From Cubamyces lactineus (Eukaryota; Basidiomycota; Agaricomycetes; Polyporales; Polyporaceae): DNA of 64,000 nt. A model generated the notes under the pieces. The model did no database searches. It worked only from the letters and a program-made list of their open reading frames with translations, and was not told the origin of the DNA. Position 1 is the stretch's first letter. Each line of letters opens with the position of its first letter. Shown here piece by piece: positions 45,822 to 57,546 of the stretch. The position numbers and the translations under genes are program-made. The DNA lies in NCBI GenBank assembly GCA_022376465.1, contig JACDTU010000001.1, positions 1,488,001 through 1,552,000 on the forward strand, given 5' to 3'.

Positions 45822-46173
45822 CGTCGTTGGGCGAAAGATACGGGGAAACGTGCGAACGGCTAAGAAGCCGTGCTATGGAAGCCCGCTCGCTTTGCCACCC
45901 GGCATGGTGTACAAACTGCTCAAAGGCGCTTGGACGTCTCTGGCGCTCCAGATTTTACGAGCTTTTACGTCGCACCTTCGCGCCATATACTGCCGCAGCA
46001 CGCAAACTCCACTCGAGGGATCTTTTGTGAGAGGCACTGAGTAGTGCATGCAATAGTATCGTGGGATCATGAGTGCTAACGACACAGCAAAAGTACATGG
46101 ACAGCATCGTAGAGTAGTTTTGGGGGTCATGATACGACACATCATCAAGGATACACTCGGGCGCGTGGTGTTT
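45822..46173. other. Intergenic, HEN1 promoter and RPP0 3' side
   Basis: 352 bp between two minus-strand genes. The HEN1 promoter is the left part. No further gene. Confidence 0.5.
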
Positions 46174-47385
46174 AGTCGAAGAGACCGAAACCCTGATGCA
46201 CGGGGTAAGAAAATGGTCGAACAGTGATTGCGAGACTCTACACACCATGTCGTCGTCCGACTCCTCCTTCTCCTCCTCCTTGGCGGGCGCAGACTCGGCA
46301 GCAGGGGCAGAGTCGGCGGCAGCGGCGGGGGCAGCAGCAACAGCAAACGCCTCGGGGTTGGCAAGGTACTCCTTGGCCTGAAATGCAGGAGGTTAGCATA
46401 TGTACGAGTGAAGATAATCGACTCGGCAAGAGCCTCAGACAATAAGCGGAAAAATAGCAGCATGTCGTCCGCAGGACGCTCAGCATTTTCAGTGTGTAAA
46501 GTTGCACGTCATTGGCAGGGAGGCAAGTGACGGATGTACCCACCTTCTCGGCACCCTCGAACGAGTACTCAGTGACAAGAGCAATGGCGATGAGGTTCTT
46601 GTACGCGTTGACGAGCGAGTGAACGACGGAGACGAGGGTAGGGTAGTTGATGGCAAGCGAAATAGCCGCAATCGTCTTGATACCAGCGGTGAAGCGGTCA
46701 AGAAGCTCCTGGTCGGAGACGTCGAGGACCTCGGGCGAGAAAATGTTGCCGTTGTCGAAGATCTGCACAACAGTCATACCGTAGGTGAACGGCGAGATGT
46801 TGAGCATGTTGAGCAGCGTCGCCTCGGAGGGGCCAACACGCGTGCCCGCGGTGACGACCTGGACGTCGGACACGATTTCGATGGTACCACGAGCGATCTT
46901 GGTCGGGATACCGAGAGCCTGGAAGAAGGAGGTCTTGCCGGGTTCCATACCGGTGTTACCAGCGGGGATGGTGACATCCTTGGGCGCGAGGGCACCAGCA
47001 CGGGCGGGAGCAGCAACCTTGTTAGCGGTGATGATGTCACGGACCTCCTTCAAGTCGCCAGAGGTGAAGACGAAACCGATGTTGCCCTTGACGTGGGGGA
47101 GGAGGCGCTCGAACTGGGGGTACTCGCCGAGGATAGAGCGGAGAGCACGGCGGACCATGGTGTTCTTGCCCATGACGACGACACCCTTGCCGCGGAGAGC
47201 GACACGAATCTGGTGCATTTGGTTGGAACCGACGTTGTCGACATTGACGACGAAAATGGAGGCTAGACGAGCAAGCTCGGTCCGTCTGCATCTACATTCA
47301 TGTTCGCAATAGACTCACGATACTTGGCCACAAGCTCCTTGAGCTTCTGGAAGTAGAGCTCCTTCTGCGCTCTCGTAGCACCCAT
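46174..47385 (-). CDS. RPP0: Ribosomal stalk protein P0 (uL10)
   Basis: The P0 protein of the large ribosomal subunit, base of the P1/P2 stalk that binds elongation factors. Exons: 47385-47319, 47262-46544, 46377-46246, 46194-46174; 312 residues, the family's usual length. It starts [18 protein letters not shown]. Typical blocks are [44 protein letters not shown] and [14 protein letters not shown]. An Ala-rich hinge precedes the acidic end [16 protein letters not shown], the P-protein tail. The last seven codons, with stop, form a separate exon. Codon usage is strongly biased to C-ending codons, as expected for a highly expressed gene. A leader intron lies at 47401-47460. Confidence 0.97.
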
Positions 47386-47400
47386 TGTGATGATGTAGTC

Positions 47401-47460
47401 CTGCGGAAAAGGACGCGTCAAGGGTTATTGCACACTGGATGGATGTTCTGCAGTACTCAC
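47401..47460 (-). other. 5' UTR intron of RPP0
   Basis: Reading leftwards, AACTCAA|GTGAGTACTG starts at 47460 and TTTTCCGCAG ends at 47401, 15 nt before the ATG. It has perfect splice ends and normal length, and sits between the TATA-like element and the start codon. Leader introns are common in ribosomal protein genes. Confidence 0.7.
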
Positions 47461-47483
47461 TTGAGTTTTGAGTGAGGGATGAG

Positions 47484-47492
47484 ATTTATATG
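47484..47492 (-). promoter_or_regulatory. TATA-like element of RPP0
   Basis: CATATAAAT on the minus strand, about 100 bp upstream of the RPP0 start and some 25 nt upstream of the leader intron donor. Confidence 0.45.
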
Positions 47493-48110
47493 ATCAGCGC
47501 CTCCCTATTGACCTCTGCGACGCGTCAATTGCTGCTCCGATAACGACATGCGCGTTCAGCATACCTGTCGTGCCAAAGGATTTTTCAAGGCAGCTGGTCG
47601 ACGAGTAGAATGGCTAGCGAGCTTCCTGTGCCACAACACAATCTACCGACACCTGCCGTGCAAGCGAGTGGCGTGCAGTTGCAGTGATAAGGTTCAAATG
47701 CCGAGTACACTCCGCTCAAGCACACAAAAGGAAACGCGGAAAGCGGACCGGAAGCGCTATTACGGGACGCTGGGTGAGAGTCTGGTGAAGATGAGGTCGT
47801 TGGGCGCCTACTGCACTGGGGCGTGTGTGCTGTCTTCTGCTCAGACTCGGTCGGACTCGCGTCTTTCACTCTCAGGCTGCTCTCTCCCCGCCCTCTCTGT
47901 CCTGGGCAACGTTCGGCTGGTCGGTCAGTCACGCTGGCTGCTGGTGTGCTGACTTGAGCACGGCTAAGGAGCTCTGGCCCGTGGGTTTATATGCAATGGA
48001 ATGTTGCGATGGACCCTGCAGACCGTCCGGGTCGCAGGTGGCTGCGATAATGTCCTGCAAAGCCTCAGGTATGCAGCTCCGTGTATGCGAGAACATTGAC
48101 CGATTGTGAC
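47493..48110. other. Divergent intergenic, RPP0 / PPR-like gene
   Basis: About 620 bp between two genes reading away from each other; both promoters are inside. No other gene. A longer 5' exon of the PPR-like gene could lie here. Confidence 0.5.
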
Positions 48111-51100
48111 ATGACGCATTGCCATAGGAATGTCCCGTTCGTTGCCCCGTCTCGCCACACCTTGACGGGGCTCTCTCGCCGCTCTTCACCTTCTGCCCAT
48201 ACCTATACAACATCGTCAGTCCAAAGCCGACAGGATCGCGTTATACCCTGGCCTGTCAATACCTCGGCTAGACAGGGGGAACGCCATGCGGAAGCTGCGG
48301 GTGTCGGATGCACGTTTGTCGCTGACGCGACGACAGAGGAATCTAATCCGGATTCTGTGGATGCACCACGCTTGCAATCTATGGAGGACGTCCGCGCGTT
48401 CTTACATGCTACTGTCCTAGACGAAGGCTCTCCCCGCTTCAGTGCGCGCCATATCCGACATCAATACCTCTCATGGAAGCGCGAAGGCCGCCTGAAACGC
48501 GTCGGCTCCGTCGATCTCACCTCCCTCATTTGCCTTTTCGGTTCCTTGTCGGTATCGAGTCCGGGAGAGCGCTACACTTCACTGCATGGTCACCGGCGTT
48601 TGCGAGACATGCCTGAATCCTCCTTTGGCCCACATTGGGACATGGTCTTGGGGATATGCAGTGACAAGCGATGGCTGCGGCGTCCGCTATCTACGTCCGA
48701 CCAATACTGGCTTATGCGTGCTCGTCTTGCCCGGTTTGAAGATCACATAGAACATAGTAAGATTATTCGACCCTCTCGGTAGCCAGCCTTCCTCATAACT
48801 TCATCAGGCGAGACACGCAAAGCCGAGCAATATCTGGTCGCCGCTGAGAAGTGCTACCTCGCGATCCGCATGTCGTCTTTGCACCCCGATCTGCATCTGC
48901 CCTTTTACAACGCCTTACGCGCGGTATCGACACGAGAGACTCAGGACCTCACGGCACACCTAGCTACCATCATCTCCAATCCTGGCTATATCCATCCGTC
49001 TCTCCGCGACTTGACGTATCAAGCTATATTGACACAGAATGGTGTATCATCGCATTCTACGCAAGAGCTTTTGCGCGCGGTGGTTGACCGTACTTCGAAA
49101 CAACCCGGCGGCGTTTCCTCACCTCCGGATGACTCGCCACCTGCAGGTGGAAGAGGCACGACATTTCGTCAAATCCCGACAAGTGCTGTTGGGTTGACAA
49201 TTGCCTTGGAGCGCACGATATTCGCCGCCACCAACTGGGTTGGGCCTCAAGAGCTTCGCGATTGGGGTGCTACGCTCGCTGGGCGGATATTCTCTGCGGG
49301 TGGGGACGAGGTGCACCTGACAGGCTTGCGATGGAACTGCTTGGTCCTGCTTGCGCTTGTACGCACGCGCTCTTCCGAATGGAGCGGCCAGAGCGTGGAA
49401 GGGGCAAAGGATCCAGTTCAGCGAGCAGCTATCATGGAGTGGCAGACCGTATGCATTTTGGCGTCTATCGAGAACTTGGTGAATCCCTCGGTTGCCTCCG
49501 CTGCCGATGTGCTGGCCGAGGAGATCGTTCAAGGCTTCTGCGGCGTCTTACGCAAACTGTGGCACGATTGGACGACGATTGCGACGTCCGGAGTCTCCTC
49601 TCGCCCTCACTATGTCACCTGCCTCATATATGCCTCGTTTCTCAAGCTCGCCGGGTACTTCAAGGACAAGACGCTGGTCGATGCATGCCGACACCACTGC
49701 ACCGTCGTCGACCTCTGGCTTCACTCAGAGTCCTCGTGCGGCAGCTATAGCGGTCTACTAGCTTTGGCAACAGAGCAGTTGTATGCTGCGCTAGTCTGCG
49801 GGACGTTCTTTGAGCGTGCTTTGGTCGACCTGGTTCTCTGCACGACCAACATGAGCATCCTTCGAGAGGCGGTCGACACTGCAGTGGCACGCTACTCACG
49901 ATACGACCCTGAACACGCGCAGGAGCTTCTCGCCTGGGCCACGCATCGCGGTATCACTCCGTCCAGCAAGGCTATCGCACGTGTCGGAGTCGCCTTGGCT
50001 CAACATGGCGACAGCACCTATGTCGACAGGTACATCGCCGATGCTCGCCTTTCCCATGATGAACGGGCACAAGTCATCACTGCGTACCTGCGGATGTTCT
50101 CCACCCACGGTCGTAGCTTCATGCGGCCCGGTATGGTCGCAGACGTTGTGTCGAAGGCCATTGAGCTCATGGGCGATGTGTCGGCCCCGCAACCGTTGCC
50201 TAAGTGGGTATGGTCGGCGATGTTGGTTCTCGTACGGCAGGGTCACGCTACACTGGCCATGTCTCTAGTCACGGATATCGCCTCAAAGCATCCGTCGAGA
50301 ATCTCCCAAGCAGCTTACACCGAGCTCTTTCGCGCCCTCCTACGCCACAGACACTTCAAGATGGCAAGACAATTGATGGCCTGCTATGCTGCCACGCATC
50401 CCGCGATGATTGACGGCTGGAAGGCATCCGCCTTCTCCCACTTCCTTCGCGGCGGTGCTGCTTGGATTGCGAATACCCCATATGGCCATGTGCGACGCCC
50501 ACTTCGTATCGCCGCCTCGGCTTTGCGGCGTCGTTCGCAGGTGCAGAAGCCCGAGGGCTTATCGACAATCCGCCTCCCTGCTGCCTACGGCTCAACACCC
50601 GATCGTGTCAACGCCCAGCGCGCCCTCCAGCTCCTAGTCCGAGCAGGGCGCTTTCACGCGGCGAAGAAGCTCTATGAGAGGGTCTGTCGCCAGGAGAGCC
50701 CTGAAGTGCGCACGTTCTGCGGCAACATCATCCTGCACGGCCTTGCTTGCCAGATGCCTCACACTGCCAGGCAGAGAGTACGTTCGGTCGCGCACACATA
50801 TCGGATTCTCTCGACACAGTACGACTTCGCTCCTGATCGTGTCACGGTCAACATCCTCCTCAAGGCGCTACTACAGAGCAAGGGGCTGGATGCGACGCAG
50901 GTCCGAGGCTTATTCAACGCCGTCTTGCGGTTGGGGTACTCTGGGTGCGAAGAAGATGGCACGGAAGGCGGTGAAGAGTCTGTCATGCAGTCGTCTGGCC
51001 TGTCCGTGGAGGGCATCGAGATCCCTCAGCTGGAGTCCCCGATCATGTACCTGCGACACGTGCGGCCGCTGTTCAGGACGTTCATCAAGACGTTCTATCT

Positions 51101-51224
51101 GCTAGACGACGTTGAAGCTGCTCGGAGGGTGATTGGGATTCTGAAGCGTCTAGAGACGGGGAACGCGTGGCGGTTGGCGAGAGGGAAGGACTGGGTTGTT
51201 GGTGGTGGTGAGAGGGTGGCGTGA
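48111..51224 (+). CDS. Large helical-repeat (PPR-like) protein, probably mitochondrial
   Basis: A 1020-residue protein in two exons, 48111-48756 and 48808-51224. The proposed start gives a Ser/Arg-rich N-terminus with no acidic residue in the first 40 (MTHCHRNVPF, then LSRRSSPSAH), like a mitochondrial presequence. The body is a series of paired amphipathic helices. The clearest repeat-like parts are in the C-terminal third: QRALQLLVRAGRFHAAKKLY, DRVTVNILLKALLQSKGLD and FYLLDDVEAARRVIGILK, with the PPR-style spacing of one helix pair per about 35 residues. Such proteins bind organelle RNA or the mitoribosome. The exact family is not recognised. The start is the weakest part of the model. Confidence 0.75.
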
Positions 51225-51386
51225 CCGGGGAGACATCTGTTAATACGTTATATTGTTTCGTGTGGATATACATATGATATTGCATAGTATGAAGGATCTT
51301 CAAGCACAAATATATAGCCGATCTACCACCAGACAATTCATGCACGGCGGGGACTGGTGGACATCATGCTACATTCGTGTCCGTGC

Positions 51387-52908
51387 TCATGACTGGGGCG
51401 CGTTGGCGGCTTGGGCAACACCAATGAAAGCTCCTGGACTTCGATGTCGAGCGAAGCGAGCCACTACGATAGTCGTATCGTCCAAACGGTGGTCACCCGC
51501 GGATCTTACAACCGGCCGTTTCGTCGCCTTCTCCAGTTTGGCCGCATCCATGCCACCCAAGAGGTTACCAAGCACGTCCAGCGCGACATTGCCGCGAGGG
51601 CCGTTCCACCGGGGTTGCACGTGGTGCCCGAGGATGCGCTCAACGTCGGGGTCAGCGAAGTATGATAACAGCGCCGACACGACGTTCACAGGGTCGGCAC
51701 CACTGCGGGCACCCGTGGTTGGCTGGCCGAGGCAAGACCCATCGACGATGGAGTCGACCCCGTCGGAGAACAGCAGCACGTATAGGTCCTGGTCCCACAT
51801 GGGTTTGAGGTCTACGAAGCGTATCGATGGTTCGGCGGTGAGGTAGGGCGGGGAGAGCACTGTCTTGTCAAGATTCGACGGGAACAATTTCTTCTTGCCC
51901 ATGTCCACGTATTGGAAAAGATAGTGTGCGTACGCCTTGTCCATCTTCAAGTGGTGATTTCCAATAGCTGCATATATCATTCGAATTGCCGATCAATACC
52001 GCAGTTATAGAGAAATAGAATTGGAATGGGCTCACTGCGGGAAGCTAGAAGCCGTCCGAAGAGGCGTTTATTGTGGATCAATCCTTTCTGCGATTCCGCA
52101 GAGGGGTGGTGCAAGGAAAATCTGACGTGTTCTCGCGGATCCTCGAAGCTATGCGCATTGAGGAGCCGTTCTGCATGGCGTTTCCCAGTGTCGTCCGTAG
52201 TTGAAATGGCTGCCGAAATTTGATGTTTTACTAATGGAGGTATGTACAATCGATATTCGGGCTCACCGATCGTCGAGTTCCCTACCCCCAACGCCCACAT
52301 AAAACGGTCATCCGGGGCGATAAGTGCCATGGCGAGAGTCGTCCCTTGCACGGCGCGTTTAATGACTTGCCGGTGTTCGTTCACCAGACTTCGAGCATCA
52401 TCCTCGGTTAGGTCCTGGGGGCTAGGGCAAATATCCCTGATGGCATTTGCTAATTCTTCGTCGAGCTCCAGGACCACCGCTTCCAGCATAGACTTCACGG
52501 CGGGGTCTGCTTCCTCGACGTTGACGCAGTCTAAGAATCCGCCAAGAGACTCTTTAATCAAAGTCTCAAGCCTTTGCTTGACACGCTCAGGTAGTGTTTC
52601 GACCACGTAATCGGCAGTTAAGTGCCCATGGTTCCCTGTGAAAGCATAGTAAAGCCCATGCAGCAGCTAGTACATATAGGGCAACTATAGTTGAACCTAC
52701 CATCACAAAGAGCTAGGAAGAGCCATCGTTGGCCTCCAATAACCCACTTCTTCGTGACCATATGGTCTTGGTTGTGCCTCTCTTGGCCAAGTGGCTGGAA
52801 CGAGACCGAGTGTACATGAACGCCTCGTTTGTGTCGAACCTCGGCAGCTTGGCAGATCTTAGCGTTGGCAAGATGTCGTCGAGCCGCGTCCAATTGCGCA
52901 TTAGCCAT
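51387..52908 (-). CDS. PP2C-like protein phosphatase, second intact member
   Basis: A 462-residue relative of the gene at 20661, read leftwards. Exons: 52908-52701, 52635-52036, 51967-51387. Aligned motifs: VHSVSFQP, RHNQDHMV (metal site), LALCDGNHGHLTADYVVETL (DG...GH, split by intron 1), GVGNSTIG in place of GDST, TIGNHHLKMDK in place of SIGDHAMK, SPPYLTAEPSIRFVDLK, LLFSDGVDSIVD and DDTTIVVARF. Two aspartates of the usual set are thus replaced by asparagine (GDS to GNS, GDH to GNH), while the DG, SDG and DDT sites remain. It may be weakly active or regulatory. A 40-residue insertion after GNST lacks the intron found in the 20661 gene. Intron 1 has the same position in both. Confidence 0.82.
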
Positions 52909-53271
52909 GGTGGTCAGGTCGCAAGTTGCTGGCATGCAACTTATAATTACATATGGGTCGCCGCTACAGGTGATGCATGATGATGCGGCAACAACTTGAT
53001 GATGTGGCAGGACCAATTGAAGAACAAGGCTGGAAGGCTTGGATGAATGACAAGTGTCATCAGACCACGATGTATGAAGAAGCGCCTGAACGGTGGATTG
53101 CGTGCACCGTGACCTAGAGCAAACTTACTCAAGGAGGCTCCGAATGTCTCATCCAATTATACAGAATCCAATAGTACAGTACAACGCACACAAATCGCCG
53201 CTCATGATCCGTCACATTCCAAGCGCAAGAGGCGTCGGATTGACAGCTACATGCCTAGCTGCATTCAATGA
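52909..53271. other. Intergenic, PP2C promoter and 3' side of disordered protein
   Basis: 363 bp between two minus-strand genes; the PP2C promoter lies in the left part. No gene. Confidence 0.5.
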
Positions 53272-55922
53272 TCAGTCCTCGAAGAAACCCATCTCCGCAT
53301 CTCTCTTTGCTCTCCTGAGCGCCGCGCGTTCCTCCTCAGGCATAGCGTACCAGCCCTCCACGCTGTCCTCCAGCTCCATCTCCCATTTCTCCTCCAGCTC
53401 AAGCATCTTCTTGCTCTTCTTGGGCGCTGGTGGCCGAGGTGGGGGTGGGGGAGGTGTACGGCGGTGAGGGTGCAATGGGGCAATCCGGCGCAGCGCGCTC
53501 TTGGATGCCTTGACGAGAGGAGAGTATGTTGGTCGCGCGGTCGCTGGGAAAGGGGAGCCGGGCTGCGCGGACGCGCGCCGGATGAGCTCCGACATGGGTG
53601 TGTGCTTGGTGGACTTAGCACCGATGGTGTAGGAACGGTTCGCGTGCGAGAAGTTACTGCGTACGGAAGGGGTGGAGAGGGCGGAAGGTGTCGCGACAGG
53701 TTTTACGGGCGAAGAAGACGAGGTAGGGGATGCAGGAGCCTCGTTCTCCTAAATCATGCGTGTACTGAGCTGACCTGTTGCTGGCATGGGAAGCTTGTAG
53801 ACGCACCTTGGTCTCTACATCTGAGGTGGGGCTTCCGCCAGACGATTTTCGCCCGTTCTTCCTGGTAACAAGGGGCACGGGCGAATTGATCTCGACAATG
53901 ACGCTGTTCGTGGATACGTCCGCAGCGTGGGCTTCCTCCCCGTCTTCGGCATCGGATAGCATAACGGCACGCTGCTTCCCTGACGCCTTGCCCCTCCCTG
54001 CGCTAGCCTTTCTTCCAGAGGACACGCCTGGACGTGACTGCGCAGACTCGCTCTTCTCTGGCGAGTTGTCTGCTGTATCTGTCGAGGATTGGACAGGGAC
54101 TGGGGGTGGCGGCATGTCACTCTCCTCGGCAGGATCCAACTCCGTGTCGTTGGTCTTGCTCTTTGCCTTTCCTTTGCCTTTCTTCGGCTTCGGCGGCGCC
54201 TTCTTTGCAGCTTTCTTCCCTTTGTTCTTCCCTCTCCCGCTAGATGCGCCCCAGTCTTCATCATCCTCATCCGCACCACCACCGAAGTCGTCGTCGTCTG
54301 CCGCTCGCGCCTTCTTCCTGCTCTTCGATGGTTTCGCAGGTGCGTCGCCACCCCATTCCTCGTCCTCATCTTCTGCCGGGTCCTTGCGCTTCTTCCGTGC
54401 CGCTGGCTTCGGCTTCGCAGGAGGCTGAGTCTCTGGTACGATGCTCGGAGAAGGAAGTGGCGGTGGCGCAGCTGGCTCCTTGACTACCTCCTTACTCTTT
54501 GGCTTGGCCTTGTCTGTGCCGGCGCCTGCATCTGCACTGTCCTCCCGGTCGGAATCCAGGCCTAGAGGAGGCAAGTTGGGTCGTTTCCGTTTCCGAGGCA
54601 TGGGTGGCGGAGGTGACGACAACGGAGACAGATCGCGGGTCGAGTCTACAGCAAGAGGCGCGCGGGACTCTTGTGTGTTCGATATATGCGTACGCGCCGA
54701 GGACGACGTCGCCGTAGAGGGTGGAGGGTCGGAGGGTGGCAACTGAGAGCTGTGCTCAGTAGGTATGTGAGCGGGCGGGAGAAAATCGGACGTCGGTACG
54801 GGGATGGTATTGACGTCGGATTCGAAGCCAAGATCGGGAATGGGCGCGGTCTTGGTTCGCTTGCGGGGTGGAGGGGCAGACGGATCCTTGACCTTGCTCT
54901 TCGAGCTCGACTTGCTCTTGTCGGAGGAAGGACCCGCAGACTTGGCCTTAGACTTCGACGTTTCATTCGACTTTGCCTTGGCCTTCGTCTTAGGTAAGAA
55001 CGAGAGTTCGTCTTCGTCCGACGACGACAGTTCTATGATGTCGCCGGCTATCTCTTGCGCTTTCGACTTGCCCTTGGTCTGAGTGCGCGCACGAGAGCGT
55101 AGCTTTGCGCGTTCAGCGATATCATGCGAGTATAGCATATCCGCATCGACCATCTCCACCCCACTATCTGAGACTCGCTCCCTTGTCGACATGGCTCTAC
55201 TACCAGCAGAGTGAGTAGACGAGGTGGATGGCGCTGCCATAGGTTCCACAGCCGCTACAAGAGGCACAGCAACAGCGGGAGAGATAACCGTATTGACGAT
55301 GGGTGGAGGCATGCCCGAGGAGCTAGCGGAGATAGACGAGTCGTCTGCAGTAGTGGCATTCCCCTTGAAAACGGGTCTGGGACGCGGTTTCGGACGAGGC
55401 GCAGAGCGTACGGAGGTCGATGTAGATGTAGATATAGAGGTATTAGCAGATTTGGGAGCTGATTGTGCCGTCGAGATGCTCGACGTTGTCGGCCGTGTTG
55501 TGGGAAAGGATGAGATGTCGGAAGCGAAAGAACGGTCATTCGTGAAGTTGGAGGATTGGATAGATGAGACTGAACATACGAGAAAGCTATTCACGCCTTA
55601 CAGTAGCTCTATGGAGTGGTGCACGCACTCACCTGTAGTATGGGTAGGGATGTTTGCAGGCTTGACCATAGGCGGGGGCATTATAGCTGGCCGGACATCC
55701 GAGAAGTTTGGAGTTTGTATCGTGGATACTACTTACACATGATGGATACTGTTGTCGTGGCTGTCTGGTATTGCAGAGCTGTAACGTACCTGTGGTATCT
55801 CCAGGTTGCTGGGGTATCGGTTGAGGTAGTACGTTGTGTCCCGTCGCAGGTGTGTCGAATGTCATGATATCCTCCTCTTCACTATCCTCTACATAACCAG
55901 TATTAGATATCCTTCCAGCCAT
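53272..55922 (-). CDS. Large disordered basic protein, unknown function
   Basis: An 823-residue protein in four exons: 55922-55790, 55731-55633, 55569-53807 and 53748-53272. It begins MAGRISNTGYVEDSEEEDI. Most is disordered: Ser/Thr-rich, then alternating Lys-rich and Asp/Glu-rich blocks such as PRKRKRPNLPPLGLDSD and KGKKAAKKAPPKPKKGKGKA, and repeated short acidic motifs ELSSSDEDEL and DEDEEWGGD. The ordered part is the C-terminus: APLHPHRR, a Pro run, then KKSKKMLELEEKWEMELED and EGWYAMPEEERAAL, ending AEMGFFED. Several basic stretches look like nuclear localisation signals, so a nuclear or chromatin role is inferred. I do not recognise the family. The 99-nt exon 2 was set by frame and composition and uses a slightly weak AAG acceptor. 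Confidence 0.75.
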
Positions 55923-56315
55923 CTTCGTCTCTTCTCCACTCAGTAAGCCCAGCAAGATGGAGAAGAAGAGGAGGCGAGTAGGCAAACAGACAGGCCAGAA
56001 GACGGCAGGTGGTGGTGGCTAAGAGGCAGGGCGATCGAGATGAGCGCCCGTGTGAGCACACGCGTATTGCCGTGTTTACGTAGCACGTGTATCGCGTTCC
56101 TTCATCATGTGATCGCGTCTACATGCATGCTTTAGCGCGCCCTCATATGCGGGGCTGAGAGAGGCGCGCAGCGTGCCACCGCGCGAGGGCCACGGCTTGT
56201 CGGTGAGACCAGGCCTGTCAGCCCGCATTCTCACCGCCGCCTTCTCTAATTATATAGCGTCTCTTCTCTCTCGTACACTCTGCTGAACACACACCGACGG
56301 CCTGCAGACTGTACA
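55923..56315. promoter_or_regulatory. Divergent promoter, disordered protein / DUF427 protein
   Basis: 393 bp between diverging start codons. Contains ACACGCG and GCGCGC-rich DNA and a TATATAGCG near 56251, about 65 bp upstream of the DUF427 start, a likely TATA element. Confidence 0.55.
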
Positions 56316-57257
56316 ATGCTCGATTTCCCGTTCCCACTGCCGCACATCGAGTCTACACCGAAGCGTGTACGCGTCCTCTTCGCCGGCGAGTACATTGTAG
56401 ACACCACAGAGGCTCTGCTCGTGTAGGTTGTCGTCATCCATCTCCATTCGCTGAGATCTTATGAGCAATGACCTAGGTGGCTCAAACCAAACTACCCCTA
56501 CTATTTCTTCAAAGCGACAGACGTACCGCAGAAATACCTCGCAGATGCCTTCCAGTCTCAGAAGCACCATCTGTACGACATCGTCGTAGGGAACAAGCGC
56601 GCGGAAGCCGCAGCGACCGTCTACAATGATGTGGAAGAGCTCGACGGTCTCATCCAGATCGAGTTCAGCGTCATGGACGCTTGGTTTGAGGAGGACGAGC
56701 AAATCTATGTTGACCCCAAAGATCCTTACAAGGTACTGTTTCCCCTAATGTGCAATGGCCTCTATTGCTGACGCGTCTTCATGCAGCGAGTTGACGTCCT
56801 GCAGTCTTCACGACATGTTCGCATCGAGATCAATGGCGTAGAGGTCGCAAACACCACAAGACCTCGTCTTCTCTTCGAGACGAGTCTCCCCGTGCGGTAC
56901 TACATACCCAAGCCCGACTGCAAACTCGACTTCCTCGTCCCCTCCGAGCTCACCACGCAGTGCCCCTACAAGGTGCGGCCCCAGGAACCATTACCGCTCA
57001 ATGCCCACCGGACGTTTACGTGTAGCTGACGTGTGTGAGCATGGCAGGGAATCGCAAGCTACTACAGCGTCCACCTTCCCTCGGGGGACCTCGTGCCCGA
57101 CGTTGTCTGGTGGTACCGCACCCCTCAGCTGGAGTGCGCCGAGATCAAGGGATGCGTTGCCTTCTTCGACGAGAAAGTCGACGTGTACGTCGATGGCGTC
57201 CTGCAGCCCCGCCCAGAAAGTCCTTGGGCTGCCAGCAGGCGCGGCTCCCATATATGA
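56316..57257 (+). CDS. DUF427 domain protein, two tandem domains
   Basis: A 252-residue protein in four exons: 56316-56422, 56477-56732, 56787-56972 and 57048-57257. It carries two copies of the DUF427 beta-barrel. The first half has RVRVLFAGEYIVDTTEALLV and PYYFFKATDVPQKYL; the second has VRIEINGVEVANTTRP, LLFETSLPVRYYIPK and, across intron 3, YKGIASYYSVHL, then DVVWWYRTP and GCVAFFDEKVDVYVDG. The pattern of a short strand, the active-looking YYIP and the ASYYSV block is family-typical. Function of the family is unknown; no signal peptide or membrane span. The frame stops at a TGA right after RRGSHI. Confidence 0.85.
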
Positions 57258-57546
57258 GAAGCTCGCTGCTCGCTCGGAGCCGAGGAAGACCTCGGAGGCA
57301 TGCCGGCGAGGCATTGTATGATAGTAGCGATCATGGACTGAGGACATTCTAGTCAGATTCTTGTATAGTCGCAATGCTTTCCAGCCACGGACTCGGCGAT
57401 CGTGATACCGTCGTTCTCAGCCTAGTGACTTGATGTCCGAGGCATTACTAGCCCACTTACATAGCCATACTTCAGTACTCCGGTACAAGATCGAAATGCT
57501 ATAGATTAGGGGATATCATCGAAATGAGGTATACATCTGGGAGTGG

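Noticed and set aside
46502..47266. 254-codon + frame antisense to RPP0
   Set aside because: Shadow of the highly biased codon use of RPP0; no independent support.
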